Shown here: piece after piece, positions 17,692 to 27,006 of the stretch | Position numbering within the stretch: position 1 is the stretch's first letter | How the letters are laid out: each line of letters opens with the position of its first letter | Notes under the pieces: generated by a model | Seen by the model: the letters and a program-made list of their open reading frames with translations, nothing else | What the model was told of the DNA's origin: nothing | Databases searched by the model: none | DNA from: Lachnospiraceae bacterium | GTDB lineage: Bacteria; Bacillota; Clostridia; Lachnospirales; Lachnospiraceae | Length of the DNA: 64,000 nucleotides | Direction of reading: 5' to 3' | NCBI GenBank assembly: GCA_014804485.1 | Contig: JAAUZT010000006.1 | Location: 31,181 to 95,180, forward strand | Program-made: the position numbers and the translations under genes

Positions 17692-18819
17692 ATGCTTTTT
17701 GTAAAAAAGGATGATTTGAAGGTAGGAATGCGGCTGGCACGTCCTATTTACAATAAAGACGGTGTTCTGTTATATGAACGCAATTCCAAGCTGACTATGC
17801 AGGGTATTGTGAGTATTAAAAATTTCGGACTGATCGGAATCTTCGTGCTGGAGCCGGCAGAGCCTGTTCCGCCCATGACGCAGGCAGATATTGATTTTGA
17901 ACGTTTTCAGACGATGAGTGTCTTCTCTATCAGGGAAGAGCTGGAGAAGATTCTGCAGACGAGACGACTGTACAAGATGCCTACGATCGCTGCTAATATC
18001 ATCAAAAGTTACGGACATTTGGATAAGAAACTTAATTTCGTACAGAATCTGCGCAGCAAGGAGGACTATATCTATAAGCACTCCCTGAATGTAGCGATTC
18101 TGTGCGCTATGGTAACACATGTTATGAATCTGAGGCTGGATGAGCAGGTAGAGACCGTGCAGGCGGCTATCATCCATGATATCGGTAAGCTGACAGTACC
18201 GAAGAATATTTCCGGTAAGGATAATCTGACCGATGAGGAGCAGGAGTTTGTTCGGAACGCAGAGCTGCAGGGACACAACCTGATCGATATCGTGTTTTCC
18301 TCGAGCCCTAATGTCAAGAGGATCTGTGCGCAGGCGCAGAGGCTGCTGGCGAGTCTTGACATGCAGGGGGACATTTCATCCATGAAGATGGTCAACGGCG
18401 CTAAGGTGCTGGCGGTCATGGAGACTTTTGACACAATGACGGCGATGCAGGTGGAGAAGGAACCGGAATCTGAAGTGGCGGCTCTTAAGCATCTGCTTGA
18501 TAATCCGCAGATATATGACCGCGATGTGGTGAATGGACTGATCCGGTCTATCAGCATTCTGGGACCCGGCACCAGCGTGGAGCTCAATACCGGAGACAAG
18601 GCGCTCGTTCTGGCGGACAATGCGCAGAACATACTGGAGCCGATGATCCTGATGTTCGGCGATAACAGTATCGTGGACTTAAGTGACAGAGAGAGGTTCG
18701 GAGATCTGGAGATCAAGGATATCATGAAGACCATGGATAACCGCCACGTGATGGACATGGATCTGTTAAAAAAGCAGGGGATCAAGGTTGAGGAACCTGA
18801 GTATGTGACAGTACCGTAA
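17692..18819 (+). CDS. HD-GYP-type protein with partly lost metal site
   Basis: A 375-residue cytoplasmic protein. The N-terminal ~60 residues (VKKDDLKVGMRLARPIY) are the DUF3391-like start typical of HD-GYP phosphodiesterases. The HD core keeps KHSLN and IIHDIGKLTVPKNI (near residues 127-175) and FDTMTA. The HHE and GYP segments are replaced by AQAQRLLASLDMQ, and the third ligand His is absent (NAELQG). Hydrolysis of c-di-GMP is therefore doubtful; sensing or protein binding is more likely. It follows sigK by 31 bp with AAGGAGG and precedes pilT, so a role in controlling pili is suggested by context only. Confidence 0.72.
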   Translation: MLFVKKDDLKVGMRLARPIYNKDGVLLYERNSKLTMQGIVSIKNFGLIGIFVLEPAEPVPPMTQADIDFERFQTMSVFSIREELEKILQTRRLYKMPTIAANIIKSYGHLDKKLNFVQNLRSKEDYIYKHSLNVAILCAMVTHVMNLRLDEQVETVQAAIIHDIGKLTVPKNISGKDNLTDEEQEFVRNAELQGHNLIDIVFSSSPNVKRICAQAQRLLASLDMQGDISSMKMVNGAKVLAVMETFDTMTAMQVEKEPESEVAALKHLLDNPQIYDRDVVNGLIRSISILGPGTSVELNTGDKALVLADNAQNILEPMILMFGDNSIVDLSDRERFGDLEIKDIMKTMDNRHVMDMDLLKKQGIKVEEPEYVTVP

Positions 18820-18910
18820 CGGGTGTAATATAAACTGCCGTACCACGGCGGGACAGAGAATGGGAGAAATACATTCCATACTACAATACAAGAAGAGGTG
18901 GGACAGAGAA

Positions 18911-19966
18911 ATGCCGACAATAGAAGAGATTATGAGAGTAGCCTGTGATGCGAAGGCATCCGATGTGCATGTTACGGTGGGTATACCGCCTAAGATGCGC
19001 GTAAACGGTAATCTGGTTACCATGAATTTTCCGAGGATGATGCCTGCGGATACGTTGACGCTTGCCTATTCCATGATGAACGATGTCCAGCGGGAGAAGT
19101 TTGATGAACGGGGCGAGTATGATATGTCTTTTTCCATACCGGAACTGGGCAGATATCGTGTTAATGTGTATAAGCAGAGAGGCTCGGCGGCTATGGCGCT
19201 TCGTTTGGTTGGTACGCAGGTGCCTTCGCCGGAAGTGTTGGGGGTGCCGGAGTCTGTTGTCAATCTGTATGAGCGTAAGAGAGGACTGATTCTGGTAACA
19301 GGTCCTACGGGAAGCGGTAAATCTACGACATTGGCGGCAATCATAGATAAGATCAACAATAAGAGAGATGCCCATGTAATCACACTGGAGGACCCGATCG
19401 AGTATCTGCATCAGCATAAGATGGCTATGGTCAACCAGAGAGAGATCGGACTGGATTCCCAGAGCTATGCCAATGCGCTCAGAGCGGCGCTGCGTGAGGA
19501 TCCCGATGTAATCCTCGTAGGAGAGATGCGTGACTTCGAGACCATCAGCGTAGCAATCACGGCAGCTGAGACAGGCCACCTTGTGCTGTCCACGTTGCAT
19601 ACCATCGGTGCGGCGAGTACAGTTGACCGTGTTATTGACGTATTCCCGCCCCATCAGCAGCAGCAGATCCGGGTACAGTTTGCCAACGTGCTGGAAGCAA
19701 TTATTTCCCAGCAGTTGATTCCTACGTTGGACGGGCATGGGCGTGTAGCGGCTTTTGAGGTACTTCACGCAAATCATGCGGTAAGGAATCTGATCCGTGA
19801 AGGCAAGTCCCATCAGCTTGTTTCTACTATGCAGACGAATCGTAAGATGGGTATGATGACGATGGATGAGGCGATCATGCAGCTTTATTATGAAGGAAGG
19901 ATCGATAGAGAGATGGCAATTCAGTTTGCGCAGGATCCTGACGGTATGCAGAATAAGCTTATGTAA
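18911..19966 (+). CDS. pilT: Type IV pilus retraction ATPase PilT
   Basis: A 351-residue hexameric ATPase that depolymerises the pilus for twitching or DNA uptake. Visible motifs are ASDVHVTVG near the N-terminus, Walker A GPTGSGKST, the Asp box ITLEDPIEYLH, Walker B VILVGEMRDFET and the His box TGHLVLSTLHT, then the AIRNLIREGK-type C-terminus characteristic of PilT. I prefer the ATG at 18911 over the track start at 18860 because the family begins at this point; AGAGGTGGGA lies upstream. It sits about 8 kb before the main pilus operon, separated by comM, dprA and an accessory patch. A terminator follows at 20015. Confidence 0.93.
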   Translation: MPTIEEIMRVACDAKASDVHVTVGIPPKMRVNGNLVTMNFPRMMPADTLTLAYSMMNDVQREKFDERGEYDMSFSIPELGRYRVNVYKQRGSAAMALRLVGTQVPSPEVLGVPESVVNLYERKRGLILVTGPTGSGKSTTLAAIIDKINNKRDAHVITLEDPIEYLHQHKMAMVNQREIGLDSQSYANALRAALREDPDVILVGEMRDFETISVAITAAETGHLVLSTLHTIGAASTVDRVIDVFPPHQQQQIRVQFANVLEAIISQQLIPTLDGHGRVAAFEVLHANHAVRNLIREGKSHQLVSTMQTNRKMGMMTMDEAIMQLYYEGRIDREMAIQFAQDPDGMQNKLM

Positions 19967-20014
19967 TTAAATAATTGGTGTTACATAATTAAAATATGCG
20001 GAATATCAGACAGA

Positions 20015-20042
20015 GGGCTTGACAAGTGGGTCAAGTCCTTTT
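20015..20042 (+). terminator. Intrinsic terminator after pilT
   Basis: GGGCTTGAC pairs with GTCAAGTCC (one G-U pair) around a short loop and is followed by TTTT. It lies about 50 bp after the pilT stop. Confidence 0.75.
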
Positions 20043-20181
20043 ATGATGGAAAAAATATCTGTAATTCTGATCGTATCAGCAGTAGGCAGTTTTATGCCGG
20101 TCTGCGGATATTCTATTGATTCAGGCGTATCGCCGCATGATTTCAGAGACAGAGATTATGAATTGTGAAGGAGGTATTATT

Positions 20182-21774
20182 TTGTTCAGTACAATTACAT
20201 CAGGGACACTTTATGGCATTCGCAGCTGCCTGATTCAGGTGGAAGTGGATGTCTCGCAGGGACTTCCGTGTTTCCAGATCGTAGGTCTGCCGGGATCGGA
20301 GGTGCGGGAAGCCAGAGAAAGAGTCAAGGTTGCGCTTAAGAATGTGGGAGTCGAGCTGCCACCTGTCAGTATTAATGTGAATCTTTCTCCGGCGGATATC
20401 CCTAAGAGCGGCACTATGTTTGATCTGCCGGTGGCGGTAGGCATCATGACGGCATTGTCCAAGATTCCGGCGAAAGCTGCTGCGGATACGCTTCTGATCG
20501 GGGAGCTGGGGCTTTCCGGAGAGGTTAAACCCGTGAAAGGTGTGCTCCCGATTGTGCGGGAGGCGGCGCGCAGGAGAATCAGGAGGTGTATCCTGCCGGA
20601 GGAAAATCTGTGGGAAGGCTCTCTCGTAGAGCAGGTGGAAAGCGTTGGGGTGTCGGATATGCGGCAGGCTATAGAGACACTGACCGGCGTAAGACAGACG
20701 GCAGCGTGTAGGAGGGCGGAAGGTAATGCGGAACAAGGGGAAAACGGCGTGCAGATACGTGGAGTCCATGACGATGTGTCACAACCGGGGCCAGCATACA
20801 GCGTATCAGAACATGACGGAAGAGAAGACTTCGCGGATATCAGCGGGCAGGAAAGCTTGAAAAGAGCGGCGGAAGTGGCGGCGGCTGGGTTTCACCATCT
20901 GCTGATCGTGGGACCGCCGGGAGCGGGTAAGACGATGCTGGCTTGTCGGATTCCCACGATCCTGCCGCCACTGTCAGCGGAAGAGAGTCTGGAGGTGTCC
21001 TCCATCTACAGTATTTCCGGCCTGCTGCGGTCTGAGGCGGGGCTTAAGAAAGAACGTCCGTTTCTGAATCCCCATCACACGATTACCGGGCAGGCACTTG
21101 TGGGCGGCGGACGGATCCCGACACCCGGAATTATCAGTCTTGCACATAGAGGTGTGCTTTTTCTGGATGAACTGCCGGAATTCAAGAGGGAGACACTGGA
21201 TATTCTCAGACAGCCCCTGGAGGATCGGAAAGTGCAGATCGCCAGAACCTGCGGGACTTATGTTTATCCTGCCGATTTTATGCTGGTGGGAGCCATGAAC
21301 CCCTGTCCTTGCGGATATTACCCTGATATGGGGCGATGTCGGTGCACACCTTCCGAGGTCAGACGCTATCTGCGGCGGGTGTCGGGACCTGTTTTAGACC
21401 GGATGGATATCTGCGTGCAGGCACAGCCGGTAGAATTTCATCATATCGCAGAGCCGGCGGCGGGAGAGAACAGCGACCGGATCAGAGCCCGCGTTATGCG
21501 TGCCAGGACAATACAGGCAGAGCGGTTTCAAGATACCGGTTTGCGCTTTAACTCGGACATGAAGGCAGGAGATGTGGAACGGTACTGCAAGCTGGGTGGA
21601 AAAGAGCAGAGATTTATGGAGCAGATGTTTGCAGCCATGCAGTTGTCTGCAAGAGGGTATCATAAGATTCTGAAAGTGGCGCGTACCATAGCGGATCTGG
21701 CAGGCTGTGAGCGGATCGGCGAGGAACATCTGGCGGAAGCGGTCTGCTACAGACAGACGGAGGTGCTGCAATGA
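20182..21774 (+). CDS. comM: YifB/ComM family Mg-chelatase-like AAA+ ATPase
   Basis: A 530-residue AAA+ protein of the YifB/ComM family; ComM is a hexameric helicase that promotes branch migration in natural transformation. The N-terminal LonC-like domain (VDVSQGLPCFQIVGLPGSEVREARERV) leads to Walker A VGPPGAGKTML near residue 242, Walker B GVLFLDELPEF, and a Cys cluster MNPCPCGYYPD typical of the family. I chose the TTG at 20182, which has AAGGAGG 7 bases upstream and gives the usual start FSTITSGTLYG; the track ATG at 20116 has no such site. Its stop overlaps the dprA start by 4 bp (ATGA), so the two are translationally coupled. Confidence 0.9.
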   Translation: MFSTITSGTLYGIRSCLIQVEVDVSQGLPCFQIVGLPGSEVREARERVKVALKNVGVELPPVSINVNLSPADIPKSGTMFDLPVAVGIMTALSKIPAKAAADTLLIGELGLSGEVKPVKGVLPIVREAARRRIRRCILPEENLWEGSLVEQVESVGVSDMRQAIETLTGVRQTAACRRAEGNAEQGENGVQIRGVHDDVSQPGPAYSVSEHDGREDFADISGQESLKRAAEVAAAGFHHLLIVGPPGAGKTMLACRIPTILPPLSAEESLEVSSIYSISGLLRSEAGLKKERPFLNPHHTITGQALVGGGRIPTPGIISLAHRGVLFLDELPEFKRETLDILRQPLEDRKVQIARTCGTYVYPADFMLVGAMNPCPCGYYPDMGRCRCTPSEVRRYLRRVSGPVLDRMDICVQAQPVEFHHIAEPAAGENSDRIRARVMRARTIQAERFQDTGLRFNSDMKAGDVERYCKLGGKEQRFMEQMFAAMQLSARGYHKILKVARTIADLAGCERIGEEHLAEAVCYRQTEVLQ

Positions 21775-22889
21775 CAGAGCGGGAGAAAGCGTATATGCAC
21801 TGGCTGTATCAGGCAGTGGGCATGGGAAACAGAGGGACACTTAAACGGCTTAAGCAGATCGGCACGCCGGAGGAGATCTACGGGCTTGCGAAACAGGGTC
21901 GGCTGGCGGAGAAGCTGAGCGAAAGATACCGGAATAAGGCGGAACAGATCACCGCCTGTGCGGCAGCGTATGACGTGATGGCGGAGTATGAGAAGTTGGT
22001 TGGGGCAGGAATCTCTTTTGTTACCGGAGAAGAGCCGTCCTATCCGAAACGGCTTGCAATGATCACCGATGCGCCTTGGGCTCTGTATTATGTGGGGAAA
22101 CTTCCGGACAATGAGAAACCGGCGATCGCCATTATAGGAGCTAGAAACTGTTCGGAATACGGGCGGGGTATGGCAAGGCAGTTCGGTGAGGCGCTGGCTG
22201 CGGCGGGCGTGCAAATCGTAAGCGGTATGGCGAGGGGGATCGATGGAATCGGTCAGCAGGCAGCACTGCGGACAGGCGGTTACTCGCTGGGCGTGCTGGG
22301 GTGCGGTGTGGATATCTGTTACCCACCGGATAACAGAGCGTTATATGAGGCACTGATCGCTTCGGGTGGTATCTGCTCCGAATATCCGCCGGGGACGACG
22401 CCGAGGGCGGTGCTTTTCCCGCCCAGAAACCGCATTATCAGCGGCTTGTGTGATGCTGTGCTGGTAATTGAGGCGAAGGAGCGCAGTGGGACGCTGATCA
22501 CGGTGGATATGGCATTGGAGCAGGGGCGCGAAGTGTATGCCCTGCCGGGCAGGGCAACGGATCTTCTGAGTCTGGGCTGCAACAGACTGATCAGACAGGG
22601 CGCGGCGCTGGTGATGTCTCCACAGGAGATGCTGCAGGAGCTGGGAGTATCGTGCGGAGACACGGAAGTATACAGACAACAGGTGTTATTTAAACCAGAG
22701 GGCATATCGGGGCGGCTGCTTGAGCTGCTGGATTATCAGCCGAAGTCCATGGAGCAGATACGGCAGGAGTACGCGGCGCTGTACGGCGCAGGGATGTCCG
22801 TTCCGGAATTGTGCAGGGAGCTGCTGGGGCTGTGTACCGGCGGATATGCCGGCAGGGTCGGCGGGAATTATTATGTGAAAAAGATGTAA
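21771..22889 (+). CDS. dprA: DNA-processing protein DprA
   Basis: A 372-residue protein that loads RecA on incoming single-stranded DNA during transformation. The Rossmann-like core shows GARNCSEYGRGMA, VSGMARGIDGIGQQAAL, VLGCGVDICYPPDN, SEYPPGT and FPPRNRIISGL, followed by SGTLITVDMALEQGR. A C-terminal winged-helix region (about 300-370) is present, giving the full-length form. Coupled with comM upstream; together with pilT and the pilus locus this hints at competence, although no comEA/comEC is in the window. In many Firmicutes dprA adjoins topA; here topA is 24 kb away. Confidence 0.94.
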   Translation: MTEREKAYMHWLYQAVGMGNRGTLKRLKQIGTPEEIYGLAKQGRLAEKLSERYRNKAEQITACAAAYDVMAEYEKLVGAGISFVTGEEPSYPKRLAMITDAPWALYYVGKLPDNEKPAIAIIGARNCSEYGRGMARQFGEALAAAGVQIVSGMARGIDGIGQQAALRTGGYSLGVLGCGVDICYPPDNRALYEALIASGGICSEYPPGTTPRAVLFPPRNRIISGLCDAVLVIEAKERSGTLITVDMALEQGREVYALPGRATDLLSLGCNRLIRQGAALVMSPQEMLQELGVSCGDTEVYRQQVLFKPEGISGRLLELLDYQPKSMEQIRQEYAALYGAGMSVPELCRELLGLCTGGYAGRVGGNYYVKKM

Positions 22890-23068
22890 CGCAGACATCA
22901 TGAAATCGAAATGCGCAAAACGAAAGAGTGTCTGGGGATTATTGCATGCTCACAGCCTTAGAAGCAAAATAATGCAGAATACAAGGACAGAAAAAGGCAG
23001 CCGATTGTGGACGGGCCGTGAACCGATTCGGATTTGCAGGCACAGATACAGAGAGAAAATAAAGCAGA

Positions 23069-23095
23069 CAGGGAACCCATTATAGGCTCCCTGTC
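23069..23095 (+). terminator. Intrinsic terminator after comM-dprA
   Basis: GACAGGGAACC pairs with GGCTCCCTGTC (one mismatch) and is followed, after a few bases, by GGTTTTTAT. The 180 bp between dprA and this hairpin hold a 61-codon ORF with no support. Confidence 0.65.
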
Positions 23096-23123
23096 GATGG
23101 TTTTTATATCGTTTGATCGGCTT

Positions 23124-23410
23124 TTAGTTTTTCACTTCATCAAGAGATAATCCCGATATGTTTGCAATTTTGTCCAAGGCATATTTCCCCGCTGCCAACA
23201 TACGAAGCGCAGCTTCTTTCATCCCTTCTTTTATCCCCTGCTTTAAGGATTCGTTTCTCATATCTTCCATCACTTTACACATTTCTTGCACTTCCTTCGG
23301 ATTTTCTTTTAGATATCTTGTCGCATAAAATCATCATCTATTGGGCGCAAACCTCTCAAACGTTGTAAATCTTCCTGATGTTGCTGCTCTGACGCTGTCA
23401 ATTTTTCCAT
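23124..23410 (-). pseudogene. Rpn-family (PD-(D/E)XK transposase-like) nuclease remnant, core deleted
   Basis: On the minus strand an ATG at 23410 opens MEKLTASEQQHQEDLQRL and RGLRPIDDDFM, the usual N-terminus of Lachnospiraceae Rpn/PD-(D/E)XK family transposase proteins. The frame then stops within a few codons. A different frame continues RYLKENPKEVQEMCKVM, DMRNESLKQGIKEG and ends SGLSLDEVKN, the family's C-terminus. The catalytic middle, around 200 residues in intact relatives, is missing. The two ends are joined directly, so this looks like an internal deletion rather than gradual decay. No product with nuclease activity is possible. Confidence 0.7.
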
Positions 23411-23603
23411 CTTCTGGATAAAAGTAACTATAACGGTTAAAATCCGATGGGACGGACAAGACCGTGGAAAGACTGATTTTAGATTAAAAAATATTAAAAT
23501 CTCATTTTAATGAAGATTCAACTACGAATGTATGTTCTGATAGTATTATGTTGATTGTTGGTATATAATAAAACATTATAATACTAATAGGTGGAACGCA
23601 AAA

Positions 23604-24335
23604 ATGACGAAAGAATACTATTTGTTTTTAGATGAAACCAAACCTAATGCGCATGGTAGTTACTTTGCGTTGGGTGGCTATGCGATACAAAAGGAAGATT
23701 ATGAGAATATCTTAAAACCAAATTTAGAAAAGATTAAAACAGATTTAATGCCAGTTCCAGAATTACCACTGCATTTATATGATATGCGGAAAAATATAAA
23801 TGGTTTTGAATTCTTGTCTGATGTACAAATAAGGAACAGTTTGTTTGACAGGATCAAAAATTTAATCCAAAATTTAAATTTAAATGTTTTTGTTGCATCA
23901 ATAGACACAGATAAATATAAAAACATGTATTATAATAAAACAAATGACATTTATGACATAGCTTTACAGACAATCTTAGAAAATTTTGTACATTTTTTGA
24001 TTGAGAATAATGCAATTGGTTCATTTTTTATTGAATCAAGAAATCAATCAGAAAACAAATATCTACAAATATGTTATTATAGGTTATTAACAGGTGGTAC
24101 GTTGTATATTGATTCACAAACCATAATGGATAAACTTTCAATATTAAGTTTCCCCTTAAAATCAGATAATAATTTGGGGGTTCAACTTGCAGATTTTATT
24201 CCAGTGTCATTTGTAAGGCATTTGATTGGTTCTAAGGATTACTGTGGATTGTATAGGCTATTTGAATCAAAATTATATAAAGGATTTGGTGGAAATATGG
24301 AAGATAGATTTGGATTCAAAAGATTACTAGAGTGA
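23604..24335 (+). CDS. DUF3800 domain-containing protein
   Basis: A 243-residue protein of the DUF3800 family. The N-terminal YLFLDET (family form FxDES), the internal IESRNQSENK and C-terminal GVQLADFIP motifs place acidic residues as in an RNase H-like fold, so nuclease activity is plausible but unproven. Codon use is strongly AT-rich, unlike its GC-richer neighbours, which suggests recent acquisition. It stands alone between the Rpn remnant and a repeat cluster. DUF3800 genes are frequent in accessory and defence-rich regions; nothing here identifies a partner. AGGTGG lies 7 bases before the ATG. Confidence 0.75.
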   Translation: MTKEYYLFLDETKPNAHGSYFALGGYAIQKEDYENILKPNLEKIKTDLMPVPELPLHLYDMRKNINGFEFLSDVQIRNSLFDRIKNLIQNLNLNVFVASIDTDKYKNMYYNKTNDIYDIALQTILENFVHFLIENNAIGSFFIESRNQSENKYLQICYYRLLTGGTLYIDSQTIMDKLSILSFPLKSDNNLGVQLADFIPVSFVRHLIGSKDYCGLYRLFESKLYKGFGGNMEDRFGFKRLLE

Positions 24336-24398
24336 ACATACGTTCTGTATTGACATACTTTTGTTGTGTGTTAAACTTTAAACAATGATACATATTAA

Positions 24399-24565
24399 GG
24401 TGTAACCATTTTTATGTAGCATTTGCGGAAGGGTAAAGGGTGTAACCGTGACTTCTGCATATTTTAAGTTTGTATTACATATAATGATTATGGTTGAAGG
24501 GTGTAACCGTGAGACCTAGCTATTCAGCGGCAAAAAGGACTTATCAGTATTATGGTGTAACCATT
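24399..24565. repeat. Four GGTGTAACC direct repeats
   Basis: GGTGTAACC followed by ATT or GTG occurs at 24399, 24439, 24500 and 24554, all in the same orientation, with spacings of 40, 61 and 54 bp. The intervening sequences are not alike. The copies sit between the DUF3800 gene and the LTA-synthase-like gene. They could be binding sites or traces of repeated insertion; they are too short and irregular for CRISPR. Confidence 0.5.
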
Positions 24566-24782
24566 TTCTGATTTAGTCTTTTTTGTTATTTATCTCCGTA
24601 AACTCTATCACAAATTCCTTATTGTCACTGTCAATTTTTCCACCTGTGTTCCTTTCTGTTTTCGTATCTCCATACTACCATAAGCCCCTGGTTTTACAAG
24701 CATGGAGACAGCGGAATGCCTGCCTTTTGGGTGCTTTTCCTATATCTTTGCTTACCGTGTTATCCGAATATGTCAAATTATA
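24566..24782. other. Intergenic stretch with a possible decayed minus-strand ORF
   Basis: The minus strand reads MLVKPGAYGSMEIRKQ and then, after a frame change, GGKIDSDNKEFVIEF and TEINNKKD before a stop at 24573. The pieces read like protein, but no family is recognised. Otherwise nothing is seen in this stretch apart from the promoter that follows it. Confidence 0.25.
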
Positions 24783-24812
24783 TTGAAATACAGCGAAATA
24801 TATGTGTATAAT
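24783..24812 (+). promoter_or_regulatory. Sigma-A promoter for the LTA-synthase-like gene
   Basis: TTGAAA, 18 bp, TATAAT, about 84 bp before the chosen ATG at 24896. Confidence 0.6.
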
Positions 24813-24895
24813 CAATATTGGCTGCCGAGAGTGGTACAGTCAGGTCGATTTCGATACGGCATAATGCAGATAAAAACACAGAGGAACAGAATGAT

Positions 24896-26827
24896 ATGGA
24901 CAGAATGAATATGGACACAATTACTACCAATATTAGGAAAGAAAAAGTACTATACTTTTTCCTTCTGATCGGGCTGGTCGTCATATATGCTACGTATATC
25001 CCGTGTCTGATGGACTATTATATTGTTCGTCCGGAACAATCCTATTTTTCTTTTTTTTACGATAACTATTTAAAAGCTCCTTTAGTATTTGAGGGCATTG
25101 TCATAGGCATGGCGGTTGCCGCGTTTTACTGTCTTACTCTGCAAGCCGGGGTGAGTACGCTGATCGTGTCTGCACTCTTGTTTATCCTGACACATGCCAG
25201 TTATATCAAATACATAAACCGAAAAGAACTACTCAGGCTGGATGACCTGAGGCTGACGGAGGCGGCCGGCATGGCGCTCGACTACTTTCGCTTTGCGTTA
25301 AACCGCTGGCTCGTGCTGCTGGTGGGTATGCTCGTTCTTTTTGCCGGGGCAGGGTTTGCGCTGGATTGGTTTAGGAGGAAAGTGCGGAAGAAGAGCGAGG
25401 CTGGCAGGGAGGCGGCGGGGGAGAATCGCCCACGTCAGCGTCACTGGATCATGGTATGCGCGAGGCTGATAGGTTGTGTCTGTCTGTGTGCCGCTATCTT
25501 TCTTTATACGGATCATTTTCTGGGGGAGAGATATGTGATCGATGTGATCGAGCCACTTGTCCCTGAGAATGACCGGTATGTGCTGTACCGCTTTCTGCAA
25601 AATGACAGTCTATCCACGATCAACGTGGAGCGGGTAGAAGAAAGCTATGATTTCCTGCTCTCTAAGGAGCCGCCGAAAGAGGCAGCGAGCGGGGAGAATT
25701 ATCCGAATGTGATCGTGATTATGAATGAATCATGGTGGAATACGGATAATATACAGACGGATCAGATCGCCTTCTCACAAGATCCGATGGGGCCCTATAA
25801 AGAACTTGCGGACAGATGTGTTACCGGTTACCAGACATCCACTGTTTTCGGGGGAGGCACGGTGAGATCGGAAATTGAGTTCTTGACCGGACTGAATGCG
25901 AAATACTATGGTGCTGATTCCGCGTATGCACAGATGCAGGGGCGCAAGGTTCCTTCTCTTGTAGATTATTTTAACGGGCTGGATTATGAGACCGTGGCGA
26001 TACATCCTTATTACGGCTGGTATTACGGTCGCGATGCCGCGTATGCTTCCATGGGGTTTGATCAGGTGATCTTTGAGGAAGACATGCAGTATAGGGATAT
26101 CTATACGCGCTATATTTCGGACGAATCGCTGGCAAAGCAGATCATTGCAGAAGCAGAGGAGGAGAGCGACGGGGCTAAGTTCATATGGGCAGTGTCTATA
26201 GCGAATCATATAAGAGTAATGGATTATACAGCGGAGCCGGTGACGGATTTTGATTACCCAATTGATCTTGAACTGAGGGGAGTGGAACTTGATGCAGAGC
26301 ACTATGACACGCTGGTTAATTATGTCAATGGAATATATCTGGCGAATCAGGCGTTTTCACAGCTTGTAGACTATTTTTCGAAGACGGATCAGCCCACGGT
26401 TATACTAATGTTTGGAGATCATTGTCCCCTTTTTTATACAGATATGCTGGGGGTGTTGGGACTCGGTGACGGAGAAGCCAATAGGGAGACGGCGGAGCGC
26501 CTGTATTCGACGCCGGTCATTGTGTGGAGCAATTTTGCCCATGAGGAGCTAAGCTTTTCGGGAGAAAGCATATATTATCTGCCGCAAGCGCTGATTGATT
26601 ATGCTGGACTGCCTGATTCTGATATGACCCGGATCCTGCGTTATGAAAAAACTTATTTTAAAACAAATTCCCCGAAGTTCGTGCGGGATGCGTCGGGGGA
26701 GGAGCTGCATGAGTGTACCATGGAACAGCTTCAGACACTCAATCATTGCAAGGCTGTGCAGTATGATATCCTGCACGGAGAGGGGATCGGCAGGGACGTC
26801 TGGCAGCCGATTGTTGATGAGCCGTGA
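24896..26827 (+). CDS. LTA synthase family (sulfatase-fold) membrane protein
   Basis: About 643 residues: several N-terminal transmembrane helices (first near residues 17-37, others near 65, 90 and 145, one near 190-210), then an extracellular alkaline-phosphatase/sulfatase-fold domain. That domain shows NVIVIMNESWW (metal Glu), STVFGGGTVRSEIEFLTG (nucleophile Thr), AIHPYYGWYYGRD and LMFGDHCP (metal Asp-His). Enzymes of this family move glycerol-phosphate or phosphoethanolamine groups onto lipids or glycans at the outer membrane face; the acceptor cannot be told. The track start at 24818 is a TTG without a ribosome site; ATG 24896 (GAGGAAC upstream) or 24905 is better. It stands alone with its own promoter. 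Confidence 0.82.
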   Translation: MDRMNMDTITTNIRKEKVLYFFLLIGLVVIYATYIPCLMDYYIVRPEQSYFSFFYDNYLKAPLVFEGIVIGMAVAAFYCLTLQAGVSTLIVSALLFILTHASYIKYINRKELLRLDDLRLTEAAGMALDYFRFALNRWLVLLVGMLVLFAGAGFALDWFRRKVRKKSEAGREAAGENRPRQRHWIMVCARLIGCVCLCAAIFLYTDHFLGERYVIDVIEPLVPENDRYVLYRFLQNDSLSTINVERVEESYDFLLSKEPPKEAASGENYPNVIVIMNESWWNTDNIQTDQIAFSQDPMGPYKELADRCVTGYQTSTVFGGGTVRSEIEFLTGLNAKYYGADSAYAQMQGRKVPSLVDYFNGLDYETVAIHPYYGWYYGRDAAYASMGFDQVIFEEDMQYRDIYTRYISDESLAKQIIAEAEEESDGAKFIWAVSIANHIRVMDYTAEPVTDFDYPIDLELRGVELDAEHYDTLVNYVNGIYLANQAFSQLVDYFSKTDQPTVILMFGDHCPLFYTDMLGVLGLGDGEANRETAERLYSTPVIVWSNFAHEELSFSGESIYYLPQALIDYAGLPDSDMTRILRYEKTYFKTNSPKFVRDASGEELHECTMEQLQTLNHCKAVQYDILHGEGIGRDVWQPIVDEP

Positions 26828-26889
26828 GCCCCAAAAAACTGAAATGAAAGAAAAAAGTACAAATATCAACAAAAGAATCCCAAAAAGAC

Positions 26890-26917
26890 TTGAAAAGCTA
26901 GACAAATGTGATAAAAT
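26890..26917 (+). promoter_or_regulatory. Sigma-A promoter of the type IV pilus operon
   Basis: TTGAAA, 16 bp, TAAAAT, leaving a leader of about 80 nt before pilC. I looked for a c-di-GMP riboswitch in this leader and did not find one. Confidence 0.65.
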
Positions 26918-27006
26918 ACAAAGTGGAAATAGTTTGTTGTAAGGTGCAGATGCTCCGGACAGCAGACTATTAAGGTATTATACATAGGTCGAAAAGAGGT
27001 CATGAA

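Noticed and set aside
18072-18920. 282-residue minus-strand ORF over the HD-GYP gene
   Set aside because: Ser/Leu-rich shadow of the real gene; no start signal.
22900-23085. 61-codon ORF after dprA
   Set aside because: No ribosome site, basic random-looking sequence, overlaps the terminator region.
24399-24565. GGTGTAACC copies considered as a CRISPR array
   Set aside because: The repeat is only about 9-12 bp, spacing is irregular (40, 61, 54) and no cas genes are near.
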